Source: Sinonovacula constricta (taxonomy: Eukaryota; Mollusca; Bivalvia; Cardiida; Solecurtidae). Taken from it: a stretch of DNA of 64,000 bases. Within the stretch, counting starts at the first letter, position 1, and each line of letters opens with the position of its first letter. The notes under the pieces are model-generated. The model worked only from the letters and a program-made list of their open reading frames with translations. It was not told the origin of the DNA and searched no databases. Of the stretch, positions 17,777 to 31,500 are shown one piece after another. The DNA lies in NCBI GenBank assembly GCA_007844125.1, contig CM017572.1:21931407-21995406 (forward strand), read 5' to 3'. The position numbers and the translations under genes are program-made.

Positions 17777-19114
17777 CATCCACTAATATTTCATTCACTT
17801 TCTTGTCATAGATTTAATTATTTATGTAGTAGTTATTAAAAGAACTTACTATTCATACAGTATATCAATATTTGTAGAAGAGTGAAAAACAACAACAATT
17901 GTTTGGCAAAAAAGCTTTATTTAATTTTTCCATTTCCATGTACTTTTCTTCTATAAATAATAGTTATACATAAATGTCTGATACATAAGTATCTACTATT
18001 ACATAAAAATCGACTAACAGTAATTGCCACCATATTCTACCAAAAAGCTGCTAAATTAAGGACAGCTGCGCAATATTTTACCGTGAAAGCTTCATGTCAT
18101 AAAATGGTACCACTCGGGTGTAAAATAAATGTCAAACTCTTTTACAATTACTTTCAAATCTCATTGCAAACAAAATCATTTAAATTTCACATCAGGTTGA
18201 AGGAAGCAAGAAAAAACTGTTAAATAATATAAACCTAATTGTACAGTGTTAACAAATGGGTTACTGGCAAAAAACAATGTTTCAACTTGACATCTATATA
18301 GCAATTATATGATTTGTTACAAAAATGAAGATATCATTCGTAATATGAGTTAATTAAATATCTAAGCTTGAGAGCTAAAGTTTGTGTAGTAGTTTGGAGT
18401 GAAAATTAATGCAAACAATTGGAAATGGCACACATAACATGTACATGAATGTTGTCGTGGTTAAATTTACATAAGTCTTGTAATATTAAATAGAATTTTT
18501 GGTATATAAAAAAGAGATGGGCTTGTTTCACAAAGTTTTTAAAATAAGGATTTTTCCTTAGTAACTATCATCTCTTGTATGGCATAAAAGTGTTAAAGCT
18601 TTTATAAAAAAATATGTTTTTATGTATATGTATTTATGTTTTTATAGCATTCTAAAGTCATGATTTTATACATTTGTCTTATTTTTAGAAGAATTTTTAT
18701 CATTATACATTTAAAATGCATTAATTTATATTTCCTTTTTTTCTCTCTAAAATTGTTGACAGAATCCACAAACTTCACCTTCTCATGTATTCTTGAAATA
18801 TTGATATAAGAAGAAAGGATTTTAACAATCTTAGATAAGTGAGCCATTAACTACATACAACAATCAAAAATAGGCCATTTTGAAGCCTCTAATTCTATTT
18901 AAGTCTACATCTCCCTCCAGCTATTAATGTAACAAAAGTTCTGTTAAAAAGAATCTACCTAAAAATTTAGAAAAAAGTGATTATATGGGTGACTTATGTA
19001 GTCCATGGATTAGTTAAAATACTAAGCCTGCTGAGAAAAATACTACTAATTAAGCAACACTTGAGCTTTTTTTTCCTTATAATAAAACCAATTATTTGTC
19101 ATCAGTTATAGTAT
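17777..19114. other. Intergenic AT-rich sequence
   Basis: No gene or repeat family recognised. Small frames here are low-complexity. Confidence 0.45.
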
Positions 19115-19255
19115 ACAATTATTCCATATGTTATTTGGGAACAGTCAAAATGTTGGCCCGAGGTGGAGGGGGTGGTGTTTTGAACTGTTGCCCAAGGCCG
19201 CAGGGACAACTGTTTGACTGTTCCCAAATCACATATGAAATAACTGTTTTATTAC
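19115..19255. repeat. Foldback (inverted repeat) element
   Basis: The left arm 'tgttatttgggaacagtcaa' is mirrored by the right arm 'ttgactgttcccaaatcaca' around a GC-richer centre. CATATG lies outside both arms. It could form a long hairpin. Confidence 0.65.
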
Positions 19256-19749
19256 CAGATCAATTACTGTTTTAAAAGTACTCGCAGAAGAAAAAAACAA
19301 CAACAAAAAAATAGTTTTGCAAATATACTTATAATTAAACTTTCTCGTAACTTCCCTTTATATTAGTACAGTAACAGTTCAAGTAGCATAGCGTGACCTC
19401 AAAGCATGCGCAGGAAACAGTCGAAACTATTGACCGGTCAACAGTTCATGAACATGGATCGTTTTTAGAATTTCAGAAAACAGTAAAAAAAAATACCAAA
19501 TTACATTTATATTAGGAATCAGGTAATAATATAAACTAACAATCTAAACTGCACATAGTCAAGAATCTGATGAGATATGTACGAGAAATAGCCGACTGAC
19601 ATGAATTAGTATGAAAAAACCTCTAGTAAAGGTGTGAATCTTAAATTATTTCCCATGTTCACAACCCTTAATTAAGGGTACTCATTAATATTATCACATA
19701 ATAACAATTCTTACGTGTATCAATGACAGTGAGCAATGACCACTTTCCT
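19256..19749. other. Intergenic AT-rich sequence
   Basis: Contains 'gaccggtcaacagttcatga' and the palindrome-like 'cccttaattaaggg' near 19667. No gene recognised. Confidence 0.4.
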
Positions 19750-20140
19750 TAATACCTAATTAGAGACATTAATAGATACCCGGTAGATAGCCCCTGAAGA
19801 ATCCTTAAATACAAGTAGGTCCTTTCATTTGTTTTACTTGTTTTTTATGCTTGTATGTTGCCTTTCTGCATTTCTTATGATACCCAGGTTATCTACCATC
19901 AAGAAACACTTCCATTTTCTTTTTTAAATAATAAATCTCTATTAAATTTAAATGTATTCCTAGCTTATATTTATCCAAAAGCAAGAATTTTTACTGTTTG
20001 TAATTGTAATATCTTCAAAAGAACAGGTGATAAAGTCCAAGAATTCCAACTAAAAGGACATACCTACTGTTTGGAATACCTCGAATATTAACAAACAAGG
20101 GAGACAATGTCCATTTCACCGATGTACCCCATTCATTAAT
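19750..20140. mobile_element. MITE-like element family F (F2)
   Basis: Shares 'aagtaggtcctttcatttgt', 'gtgataaagtccaagaattc' and 'gtttggaatacctcg' with F3 (41.05-41.40 kb). Confidence 0.62.
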
Positions 20141-20272
20141 TTAATATGTAATATTGGTATGCTAGAAAAATAATGCCATTTAATCAGGTTCATTTATAAT
20201 TTAAAACATCACCAGCAATCATAAACATCAGGCTGCAACATTTGGTCCCATCGCTTTCTGTAATGGTTAGCT

Positions 20273-20380
20273 ACATGATGTGAAGTATAACCTGTCTATA
20301 ATGGATTTAATGATGTGAAGTATAACCTGTCTATAATGGATTTAATGATGTGAAGTATAACCTGTCTATAATGGATTTTG
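20273..20380. repeat. 37-bp tandem triplication
   Basis: Three nearly identical units containing 'gatgtgaagtataacctgtc' then 'tataatggattt'. The very low divergence implies a recent origin. Confidence 0.85.
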
Positions 20381-20999
20381 CTTGAAATTAAGTTCAGGGC
20401 AGCATTAAAAGGCTTAAAGCAATGAAACATGTGGACACTGTGTACAAAACTTGAGAAAAAAAACCCACAGATTTCCTATACTTTCATTGAATCATGTCAG
20501 TGAAATAAAGCATTTTAACACTACCTTAATATAAAAATACAGTCTTACAAGAAGAAAAAGAAATATTCAAGGTTCTCCTGTTTTGAAACAATTTAAAACC
20601 TAAATAAGGAGGCATGCATCAAGAAAATATATTTTTGAACACCTAATGTTGATAAAAATACCATGTTAACTTTTAACTCTTTTTTTATTGTGCTATATAT
20701 GTAAATATATAAATTAGTTAATAACCAATACTAAGTTTTTAATTTATTTGCAAGCAACTTCATGCTTCAATGAAGGCCGTCAATAAAGTGTAGTTCAGAC
20801 ACCCTTCATGTTTGTAACACTTATCTTGCTGAAAACTTCATTGCCATAAAACATACCATACCTTAATGGCATTTCCAGCAAGTAAAGAGTGAAACACCAT
20901 TGGCACTCAACTAACAGGCACTTGTGGAGATAAAAAAAATCTGATATGTAGCACAAAATATACATGTAAACATAAATAAATTACGCCTTACATAATTAG
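20381..20999. other. Intergenic AT-rich sequence
   Basis: Nothing recognised between the 37-bp triplication and satellite G. Confidence 0.4.
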
Positions 21000-21640
21000 G
21001 CAGTCTCAAGATAGCCCGAGAGTCTCTGTTTTACATTACTCAAAAAAGTCTCAAGATAGCCCTAGAGTCTGTTTTACATAATTAAAAAAGTCTCAAGATA
21101 GCCCGAGAGTCTCTGTTTTACATTACTCATAAAAGTCTCAAGATAGCCCTAGAGTCGGTTTTACATAATTAAAAAAGTCTCAAGATAGCCAGAGAGTCTC
21201 TGTTTTACATTACTAAAAAAAGTCTCAAGATAGCCCTAGAGTCGGTTTTACATAATTAAAAAAGTCTCAAGATAGCCCGAGAGTCTCTGTTTTACATTAC
21301 TCAAAAAGTCTCAAAGATAGCCCTAGAGTCTGTTTTACATAATTAAAAAAGTCTCAAGATAGCCCTAGAGTCTGTTTTACATAATTAAAAAAGTCTCAAG
21401 ATAGCCCTAGAGTCTGTTTTACATAATTAAAAAAGTCTCAAGATAGCCTGAGAGTCTCTGTTTTACATTACTCAAAAAAGCTCAAAGATAGCCCTAGAGT
21501 CTGTTTTACATAATTAAAAAAAAAAAGTCTCAAGATAGCCCTAGAGTCGGTTTTACATAATTAAAAAAGTCTCAAGATAGCCCTAGAGTCTGTTTTACAT
21601 AATTTAAAAAGTCTCAAGATAGCCCCAGAGTCTTGGTATT
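21000..21640. repeat. ~41-bp satellite (array G)
   Basis: About 16 units of the form 'aagtctcaagatagccctag' then 'agtctgttttacataatta'. Two alternating subtypes (cctagagtctg.../cccgagagtctctg...) suggest a dimeric higher-order unit in the first half. Confidence 0.9.
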
Positions 21641-23144
21641 CATACACCATTATAAATTCAGGTAAACATAGCTCGAGATGGGAAGTAGATAAAACAATAA
21701 ATCATTTTCAATAAATCCCTACAACATTAGTATTCACTCATTTATTGATGTTTTTACATTGCTCGTGATGTAAAACAAAATTGGCAAGTTGCAGCAATAT
21801 GGTATTACTCACTTATCTAAATTATTTTAGGACTTAACATAGCTCATGTGAAGATGTATTCTATATAAATATGACCCATCCACCAATCCAATTGTTTCAG
21901 TCAAAATATTATCCTTTGTTATAAAAAAGGACTAATTTTGCAAACACACGTGTTTATCTTCTTTTGCCATTAACATTGCCTTTAAATGTTCTTATAACTG
22001 ACTTACAAAAGGATTTGAAAAACATGAGATACAAAAAGTGTTGCATTTAGTAGCAGCGAGCTATTTTAGTCTGTCCAAAGACTGGGGGCATGCATGGGAA
22101 AGTGCTTAATTTTAAATGAGTGAAATTTTGCATTGTTTTTTGAGAACTTGCAATAAATTTATGACATCAAGTTTTGTCTTTTGAGGCAACAAAATTATGC
22201 AGATTTTGCATACCGTATTGTTTAAATACCGTGTTCATTTATGAGATTCAAACCTTTAAGAAGTAAAAAATAACATTAACCCTTTCCTGCAATGCTTATG
22301 CTATTTTACGCTTTTGACATTCATTGCACAGTTACGACTCTGTAGATTCTGTATTTATAGGAGGGTTTATTTGTTGTTGTTTTTTTAGCAGAAGAACGAC
22401 AATTATATATCCTCAGCATACATTATATTTAAAAAAATATTTTTCAATATTTCAAAGAAAAAAACACAAAATAAGGCGAATTTTTAAGCTCATATACATG
22501 TGCTATGAATGAAAGGATTTAGAGAGTTTCTTACCCTCGTATTTGTCTGCTTGTTTATAGTTATATTTCAAGCACAAAACTGACAAGTTAGCCAGTGTTA
22601 GTTACTGCAATATGCATATCAAAACTATATTTACACCTGTAAATCCATATTAATGCCAGAACATGGAAGTTAAATGCATGTCAAATAAATAATATCCATA
22701 TAAAATGGACACGAGTTTAAAATGAAATGAGCAAATGTATTCGCAGTCGCAAGCTTAGGGCTTGATAAAACTCTAGCATGATGCGAGAACAAATTTTAAA
22801 AAAGTACAAAAATAATTCACACATTCAGTCGTTAACAGCAAAATAGCAAAAAATAAATAAAAAGCCTATTTACAGTGTTGCCAGACTTTCTACAAGTTTT
22901 GTCATATATAGCATAAAACGATTGAGTAAGTATGCCATAAAAAAACAAGATTCAAGTCATCATAGAAAAATTAAGAAAAAAAAAGAGAAGAAAAATATAC
23001 TAAACAAAACAACTGTTGTAAGTTATAAATACAACATAACTGACCCTAATTGGGAAGCTATGAAAAGTAAATGACAACAACGTAACAACTATCACAGACT
23101 GTAGTATAATCCCTGTGACAAACTTTCATTCACTCTAATTCATA
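21641..23144. other. Intergenic AT-rich sequence
   Basis: No supported gene, RNA or known repeat family. Confidence 0.45.
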
Positions 23145-23656
23145 ACGGTGGTATCAGACAGTTTGAACCAAAAATTGTTTTTTCCTCTCAAATAATCAAA
23201 TAAGTCACAGTAAACTGAAAAGTTCCAACAAAATTCTGTTCATTGATGCCCTAGACCTGTGAGAAGAGTGAAGCATAAATCCCCACTCGTCATGACACAC
23301 AGGTATTTCCTATCTGAGCCATGCTTCAGAGATAACTATTTTTAAATTAAGAAAAAACCCACATGACAACCTGCTGTTATGATCACCTTATATCGTCATC
23401 TAGGTAGTCTGCTCTGATGCCGATATTTATTTTTAGCTGAGAACACTATCGAGCTTATTTATAGATTTGGAAAGAATGAACATTTAGAGATTTTTCTTTG
23501 CAACCTGTTACGTCTGACAATAAATGTATTCAAATCATCTTTACATAGATTAAAGAATTAATCTATGCAGAAATTATGCTTAAATTTCCTAAAACAGTGG
23601 AAAAATATTGTTAAATGCATGTGAAATTGGCAAACTGTCGGATATCATCTTTAAGA
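23145..23656. mobile_element. TTAA-flanked MITE, family E (E4)
   Basis: About 510 bp. The left end is 'cggtggtatcagacagtttg' and the right end is 'caaactgtcggatatcatct' then TTAAG. Internal 'aggtatttcctatctgagcc' is shared with E1 and E2. Confidence 0.72.
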
Positions 23657-24914
23657 AAATTGTGCATCAAATTTGGAATAAAGTAAGTAATATGAAGCAG
23701 TTGATTGGTCAAGTTAACATTTTTAAATTTGATTATTGTATAACCTCGGCCACATGTGGTTGAGAACATAATCACACTACGGGCTTAACATAACAATAAT
23801 CTTAAATCTTTGCCACTGAAAACAGAGCCAGAGGTTAAAAAAAACACTGAGATTATGTTATTAATGATTTCAGTGCATTTTATTAATCAAAACTGATCTG
23901 GTAATTTTATTCTCCCGAATCAGATTGAAGAATGGTTAAGGTTTAGGCTCAAAGTTTGATAGCCCCAGTTTTTGTGTCTGTGATTGTATTAACAGAGCTG
24001 GTGTTTGATTAAAATTTAAGACAGGGCTCAAAAGTTAAAAAAAATTCAAGCTCACATCACTATTCTAAAGCTTCTAATTGGTTGAATTTAAATGAAGTTC
24101 ACAACCTGTTTAATCAGATGTTTGATGAGTGATGTGCACTCTAGCCATTATTTTTTGAACATTTATCAAAAAGATCTTTCGAGAATATTCTCATGGTCTC
24201 AGACTTAAAGGAACTGAAAATGGCCTTTTTAAGAGCCCCACCACCTCCCAAAATAAGGCATGCTTACTCTCTAGGAAATCACAGTGGGAAGTGTTTAAAA
24301 CCAGTAAGTGTGTGTACTGTGTACGGTTGTCTCACTTAAGGCTCATGGGGCTACGGCACTGTTTTCAGTCAGACTTCCTTCCACCTGACACATTCGCCAG
24401 GCCACAACTGCCGCCAGATGTATACAGCCATTAAGTAACGAATGGGTTTGCGATAGTTATGCTTCATATACTAGTTTTCAATGCCTCTAAGCTCAAATAT
24501 GTAAAGCTTTAGCTTCAATTTTGTATGCGAGTGAATACCTTTCTGTAGCCCAATAGTTACTGCTACACATCTTACATTGTCAATTTCATTATAAATAAAT
24601 AATTATTGCTGCCTTGACTACTGATAACAAGTTATGAATATCCTTATCTGAAGATTCAACTAAAATGTATTGAAAAATTCAGAATTAAATGCAATCCCTC
24701 TGCAACAAAGTAGTCCTCCAAGAAGGAAAACAACACACAACGCCTTTAAACATGGTGTCGGCAAGCCTTCACAAGCAATGCCAATATCAGTCTTATACGA
24801 GCCTCCTTCACCATGTACCATATCACTTACTATGGATATCCACCAACACTATCACCTATCTAATCCATAAACATCACAGGAAAAAAAATATGTCAACACC
24901 AATTCATCATCACC
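23657..24914. other. Presumed CEP350 3' UTR and downstream flank
   Basis: This lies 3' of the CEP350 stop on the - strand. AATAAA on - occurs at 23906-23911 and about 23878-23883, roughly 1 kb from the stop, and could be the polyadenylation signals. This was inferred from motif and position only. Confidence 0.35.
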
Positions 24915-25588
24915 TCAATTTCCTGTCCTATTTTGCTGCATTATCTGCTTTTTGCGAAAAATCCTATTCATCGTCTGTACAGTGTCTGTTAATAAATTAT
25001 CAAAAATTGTCTCTGTCAGCTGCATTTTGACCGCCAACTCATCATCATCATAGTTTACCCACTCCGGCTCCTCTTCTCTTAACTCCTGCACCAATATTGT
25101 ATCCACCAAATCCTTTTTCTTCCTAATGCCCCATTTTGTTTTCTCTGAGGATTTTTTCGCTCCATTAAGTCCAAGAATACCCACCACAGCTTGCTGCACC
25201 ACCGGTTTAAGCATGTCAACCGTGGTTGGGGGAGATGAACCACGGTAGTACTTGGTTTGTTTCCGCTTTGGTTTATGCCAACCAACAGCAGGATCCAGAG
25301 TCTCTTCACGATATATTGTTCGAATTACCTCCCCTGATAAATCGAACAACAGCTTTTTGAACACCCTCCGACTACTACTTATAAGGTCGGTTCCACTCTC
25401 ATCTCTGGAGAAGAAGTCCTCTGATGGTTCTACTTCGTGTAATGACTCACCATATCGTCTCTGTTTCCAAAATTCATCGACGGCGTTTGATACGATGCCA
25501 TTAATTTCCTCTACTTGGTGTGGAACAGCATAGCACACTTCTTCAGGCAGCTTCTTGATGTCGGCACGAGAAATGTCCGATTGAGCAT
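24915..25588 (-). CDS. CEP350: CEP350 exon 30 (C-terminal block, stop)
   Basis: Residues 2382-2605. The acceptor is ...atttatttcag; the stop is TAA at 24915-24917. It contains VEEINGIVSNAVDEFWKQRR and a conserved DLSGEVIRTIYREE stretch. This globular, helix-rich C-terminal region downstream of CAP-Gly is diagnostic for CEP350. Confidence 0.9.
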
Positions 25589-28500
25589 CTGAAATAAATT
25601 GGTTCACGATATGTTTGCAAAAAAAATTTGATTGTTTGTTTGTTTATTTGGTTTATCGTCCTACCAACAGTATTTCAGTAATCTGAAGACGTTGTCCACT
25701 TGAAGCAGATATAGTGCTGCCTTCACTATGTATAGCATGCCATAAACACCTGGCATGGTACCACACCCAGTCACATTATCCTGCCAACGGGCCAACCAGT
25801 CGTAAAACTACCCTAATATTTGCTTGAGCGTAAAAAATTAAGATTTACCACCATTCTTTAGGACCTTGGTATTTGATTTCAAAATAATTAAACTATAGAA
25901 ACAATTAAAGCAAATAGTCAAGTAAAGCAACCACAAAATAAGCTGCTTCCATGGTTATTTATAAATAAGACATTTAACTTAGTTTAAAAAAAAATTACTC
26001 ACATTCATAGACCAGTCTCTGACTCTTTGAAAGAATATGACTAGAATACTAGAAAATTAAAATGATTGCTGAAAAGTAATTTGACTTTCAACTTAGACTG
26101 GTCTATGTGAGGAAATGAGACAGACTTATCTCTATGAAGAAATAGGACTTTTAGCTTGAAGTGGCATGTGTATGGCATTTAAACTTTTGAATTAGACTGG
26201 TCTTGAGAATTTCTAATGTTAAATCAGACTGGTCTTTCCAAGACTTTACTTCCATGGTGGAAGTGTTTACTGTACCTTTCAAGTTAGACTGAACTCACAA
26301 AGACTCACAAGACAATCCAATTTAATTCCAAATGAATACTGTTATAGGATGCGTTTACATTTGTTTTTGTGTGCAATAAAATGCGTTCATATAAAGATTG
26401 ATTTATGATACACCAAGGTTAAAAATGAATGAGAACAAACTCAGATACTAACCAGATTCGCTCCCTGGATACGGAGGTGGAGCCTTGGTAGGTGGCAACC
26501 AGAATTCGTCGTCGTACTCAAAGTTCCCACTATCTTCAACTGGCTTGTGGCTGTCCTGTTTAAGAAAGAAACAAAAAAATATACCACCAAAAAATGATTT
26601 GCAAAGTCAATGGGTATGGAATCACCGAGGAATTTATAAATACTTTCAAATAATATTCATGATTGTCTTAGAGTAGCATCCCTAAGAATGTCACAAACTG
26701 TTTATCAGAAACTACTTAGTGGTATTGTGAATGTTTTTCTTCACAGATCCTGTCAGCCAGTTGGCCAAACTGCCAAAATAGCAGAATTTAAAATGGCTTG
26801 TATTCTAATTGGTGCATGAAGGTCAGTACAATTTTGCAAATAATGATATTTTAAAAATATTTATTTTATTATATATATATTTTATATATTAGATTTTTTT
26901 TGTAAATTTAAACCTGCTTCGGAAGTAAGGGAGTAAATTAAAAAAAGAAACAGCAACTTCCCTGACTGTTTTTTTTTCTTCACAAACATGGCTGAGACAT
27001 TCTGTATGTGTCAAGTTAAACAATATTAATAAACTGCACATTAATGCCATCTGACTGGATGGCCGAGTAGTTAAGTTTGCTTGGCTCTCATTTGAAATAC
27101 CAGATGCAAATTTTATTTTAAGGCATTAGTTAAAATAATGATTTTTACTTAGTCTTATTCCAAAAATTGTACGAAAATATAAAATATCTTTTACAAGAAA
27201 GCTTGTACTCACCTTATGGGCCTGAAGGCCTGGCACAGGGGAACCAGGTCGAAGGGGCGTTTCAAGGTGAGTTTCTGGCTCCTCCTCTTTGTCAATCACC
27301 CCTTGAAGCTCCTCCTCAGGTGTTCGCCCCGCCTCCTGCTGATCCTCCTCAACCCCGTCAGTAAAGTTACCACTATCCCGAGACTGGTCTTTATCAAGGT
27401 TGTGTCGATTGTTTCTTATGGACATCATGTGATTAAAAGCCTCATTCATCAGACTGTTAACTGTCTCTGTTGTGGTGTTGTCAACATGCCTCTCTTTTCT
27501 GGATTCAACCACAGGCTCCTCTGCCTGCTCTGGTTGCAAAAATTTCTCCAAGTCATTCATATCATCCGAGAGGTCTCCATTTACTACCGTTTTCTCCGGT
27601 TTGGATTTTGGTTTTGGCGCAACTGGTGGGCCCTTTCTCTTTCCAGCGATGTTACTCATCTTCCCGAGATTTTCACTGACCACACTGAGGAGTAGGTCGT
27701 CAGTAATCTGATCTACTAATCGGTTTTTGTTCAGTTCTCTCTGCTTATCACTGTTTCGAGGAGATGGTTCGGGGGATTCAACAAACTCCTGAACATTTTT
27801 GTCTGCCTGACTTATCAGTCTCATTAGATCATTATCTTCTGAACCTATGCTCTCCACGCTTCGCCGAACATCATCAGTTGACTCTTCTTTCTTCTCTTCT
27901 GGTTCAGCCATCAAATCAACAGCTGGAACAAGTAGGCCGTGATTCTCACGACATTTGAAGTAGCGTATACCCTTTTCAGTTCCATTGTGACGACCGACTG
28001 GTTTGTCTAGCTCCACACCAGCCCAAATACCAGAGGCAAATTTTACGTTGCCCTTGAATAGCAGAGTGCCAGTCTGTCGGTCACCACTTGGTGCTGTGAC
28101 TGATACTTGGTCACCAATGTCAAAATGTTCAAGTGTTCCCATCGGCGTCTTATCCTCCTCTTCTTCTTCTCCCTCCACCGCAGCAGGCAACTCCTCAGGC
28201 GTCTCAGATCTAGATGGCACAGGTGTCATGTCATCTTCTGGCATATCTCCCAGAAGATCATTGATGTCAAAAATATTGCTAGAAATGAGACCAGAAGCTG
28301 GTCGCTTTGTGGGCATTTCCACCTTGGATGGTTTCTCGTCGCCGTAGAATGGAGCCATATGATCAGACTCTGAGGATTCGTGTTCAGTTTGGGAAGACAA
28401 GACGGATCGGTCACTGCGTCCACTGGATGGTCGGGAAGATTCCTGCTGGGAGTAAGAGTTTTCAATATCACTTTCAACCTCACGCTCTGATTGGTCTAAC

Positions 28501-31500
28501 TTTATTGAGACATTTTCCTTCAGGTCAAGAGGTTTAATAAATGCTTCTGATGCTGATTGAGAGGGCAGCGCCTCAGATATGTGTTCTGATATTTGTTCTG
28601 TCATAGAACGGGCAGAGTGAAGCATTGACTTCGCCTCTGTTTCCGACACTTGACTTCTAGCACTCAGAGGTAACTTGTCCTGCTGGGTTTCCGTGGCAAC
28701 AAAGTCCTCTGTATAAGAGGCATGTGACATTGTTACGTCATACAAATCTTCATCTTTTGTATTAAGATCTATCTTAATCTCCTTTGATTTGTCGTCTGAT
28801 GCTTCGGAATGTTCAGAAATGATTTCTTCCTCAATTTCGTCAGTTTTATCATCAGACTTTTGTGACAGGGAAGATTTGTGAAGTGACCTTGACTTTTCAA
28901 GGGAAGTGACATCTGACCTTTCAGTTTTGTATGTGACCTCAGACTGTTCAGAAAGATCCCGAGATTCCCCGCTGCCCTCAGAGATGCGATCTAAAGACAC
29001 TTTGTTTGTGGATGTTGTAGATGAAGACTTGGGCACCGGGGATTTGTCTGAAAAGAAATTAGTGTAAAAACATGATATAATTTTCTAGTTGCATTAAAAT
29101 CCTTTTTCTAAATTGAAATGGGGGACAGTAGTCTTAAAAACAACATTCATTAAATTTTAACTATTAGAGTAATAAAAAAAAAAATTCGCTAATTGTTTCT
29201 TACAGAATTAGAACTTTAAAAAAAACTTGACAATGATAACTCTTTGCTACTATGCATAAACAGTTCATGCTTAGGAAAATAAGAGTATTTACTGATTAGC
29301 CAACATCCACAGTTTAATCAGGCTTTGCACTATTTGCTGCAGTGCCCTTAGCAGGTCTTATTACCTCTGCATGTAGTTCTTAGTGAATAACTAAGAATAT
29401 ATGATGAAGTATTATCACAATGTAGCAGACGAAGGGTAAATGGTATTTCCTCGATATCCAGTCCTTACCTTTCTGGCTGTCTATGACTGGGGACACCTGG
29501 GTAGAGTCTGGCCCGCTGCTGTCTGTGTCACTGCGAACTTTCAAGGGACTTGTTTCTGGTTTCTTGAGGGCCTTTGGTGAGTTGACGCGGGGCTGTTTGA
29601 TCTGGGGCCGCACTGTTGGCTTGGCGGTTGGCTCGTGGGCCATCTCCTTCTGCAGCTCAGCCTTTAACTGCTGGATCTGGTTGTCGTATGCCTGTAATAT
29701 GAAAAATGAAGTTTGGGTGTGATATGTTTTCCCCCATCTAGGTGCTAGTTTAATATGTTACTGGTGAAATGACCTGCTTAAGTGCAAACCAGAAATGAAG
29801 AAATGCTGCCATCACTACAATAGCACTAGTGGGATTGGCCTATCAACAGAGCAAAACTTAACCACGCCCCTGACAGGTCAGGGGTCAACTTCAACTGTCA
29901 TGGGATTTTATATATTTTAATATCCACAATTACATACATTTTTGTCACTGATGTAACTTGTATTGTAAGGTTGTGAGTAGCATCATAATGGGTAAAGGGA
30001 CAAACAGTACGCTCAAGTATAATAAAAAAAATCTTATGCTCACTTCTTTAGCTTGATGAAATTTTCATTGAGCCATTGTTCAAAGAGTAACAAAAGTTGG
30101 GATCTGTTCTCTGTACTTTTCAAATGATCCATTAAAACTGTTTTGTGCACAATTTCCAAGAACAGATAACCTTGAATTTTGTGAAATAAAAGATTACAAA
30201 TGCTCAATACCATTCTGTCATTTGTCCGAGTTATATGATGATGCTATACATGGACAGTATATCTGGGTTTTTTTAAATAAATGGCAGCAACACAATCATA
30301 GTCATCATAGTGATGTCCAGCTATTTTAGTGGACAAAGACCTCAGACAAGTGTCTGGATAGAACCACCGGTGCACCACATGCCAGCTGGCAGACCCTCTC
30401 GAATTTGAGTTATTTGCCCTGAGCGGGGCTTGAACCCAGGCAGTGAGTGGCTGTCAGATGAGTTACAAGTCAGCGGCTCTACCACTTGACCACAGGGATC
30501 CTTATGGAATACAATGTTCATTGCCTATCAACAGATATGACCTCTCTATATACCTCAATTTGCTTCTTCAGTGTTTCTTCTTTGTTCTTCATGAGTTCTC
30601 TTTTCTTTTTCTTTCTTTCCTTCTTCAGTCTATCTGCCTCAGACTTGCGTCTACGAAGATCCTCATTTAAGGCACGAATCCTTCCCTCAAAGTCACTCAG
30701 CTCTGACTGGGATTCTGATGTGGAAAAAATTAGTTAAAATATTTCTGACAAAACATTTGATCTCAAAAAACTCTCTCAGTCATTTTTTATTATGAAATAC
30801 ATACCAGTAAGACATGGTGGTTAGAACGTCCTGTATTAAAAATGTATGATATAAATTTATTTAATTTATACAAATGGTCTTAATGTGAAATTGGTGAAAT
30901 AGTTGAACAATTAAACATGTAAAAAAAAAACACATACAAAATATTTTACTTATTCTAGCTTGAAACAAAAAATAAATGCCAACAATATTTCTTGGTTCAT
31001 TAAAAAAAATCAACTTAAAAAGCTAGAAGGAAACATATAATAGAACATTAAAACACTTATTACTAACTTATCATACAATTAGACAGCTAATGAAATATGA
31101 ATAAACCATCTTGAATCTTGTGAAAAAAATGTTTAATTATCTAGCAGCTAGCAAACACAGGTGTCAATAAAAAGATGTTTGTTCCGACAGATTTCTTGTA
31201 CTCTGATATTTATCCTAATCTCATATTTGCAAAAAGTGATGTTACAAGCAGTTAACATTAATGAACATTCAATAAATATATTTAATACTAAAAATCCAAC
31301 GTTCTTGCCTATTCTAGCAAAAAAAAACTTAATTAAAGAATATTCAAGACATTTTGTCAGGAACCTTTGATCAACAAAGCCATACTATTTACTTCAATTT
31401 TTTTGGATATATATCATGGCAATTGCAGAAAAACAATGCCTAGTCATTGAGGATATGGACAGGCGATTCTAATTAATTATTCAGAAAACGTTTTTTTCAT

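Noticed and set aside
25996..26060. Possible extra CEP350 exon with a GTGAGT donor
   Set aside because: The 46-nt piece would shift the frame and meets a stop directly after the join.
27216..28373. Several + strand open frames of 60-160 codons
   Set aside because: Shadows of the large CEP350 CAP-Gly exon on the - strand.
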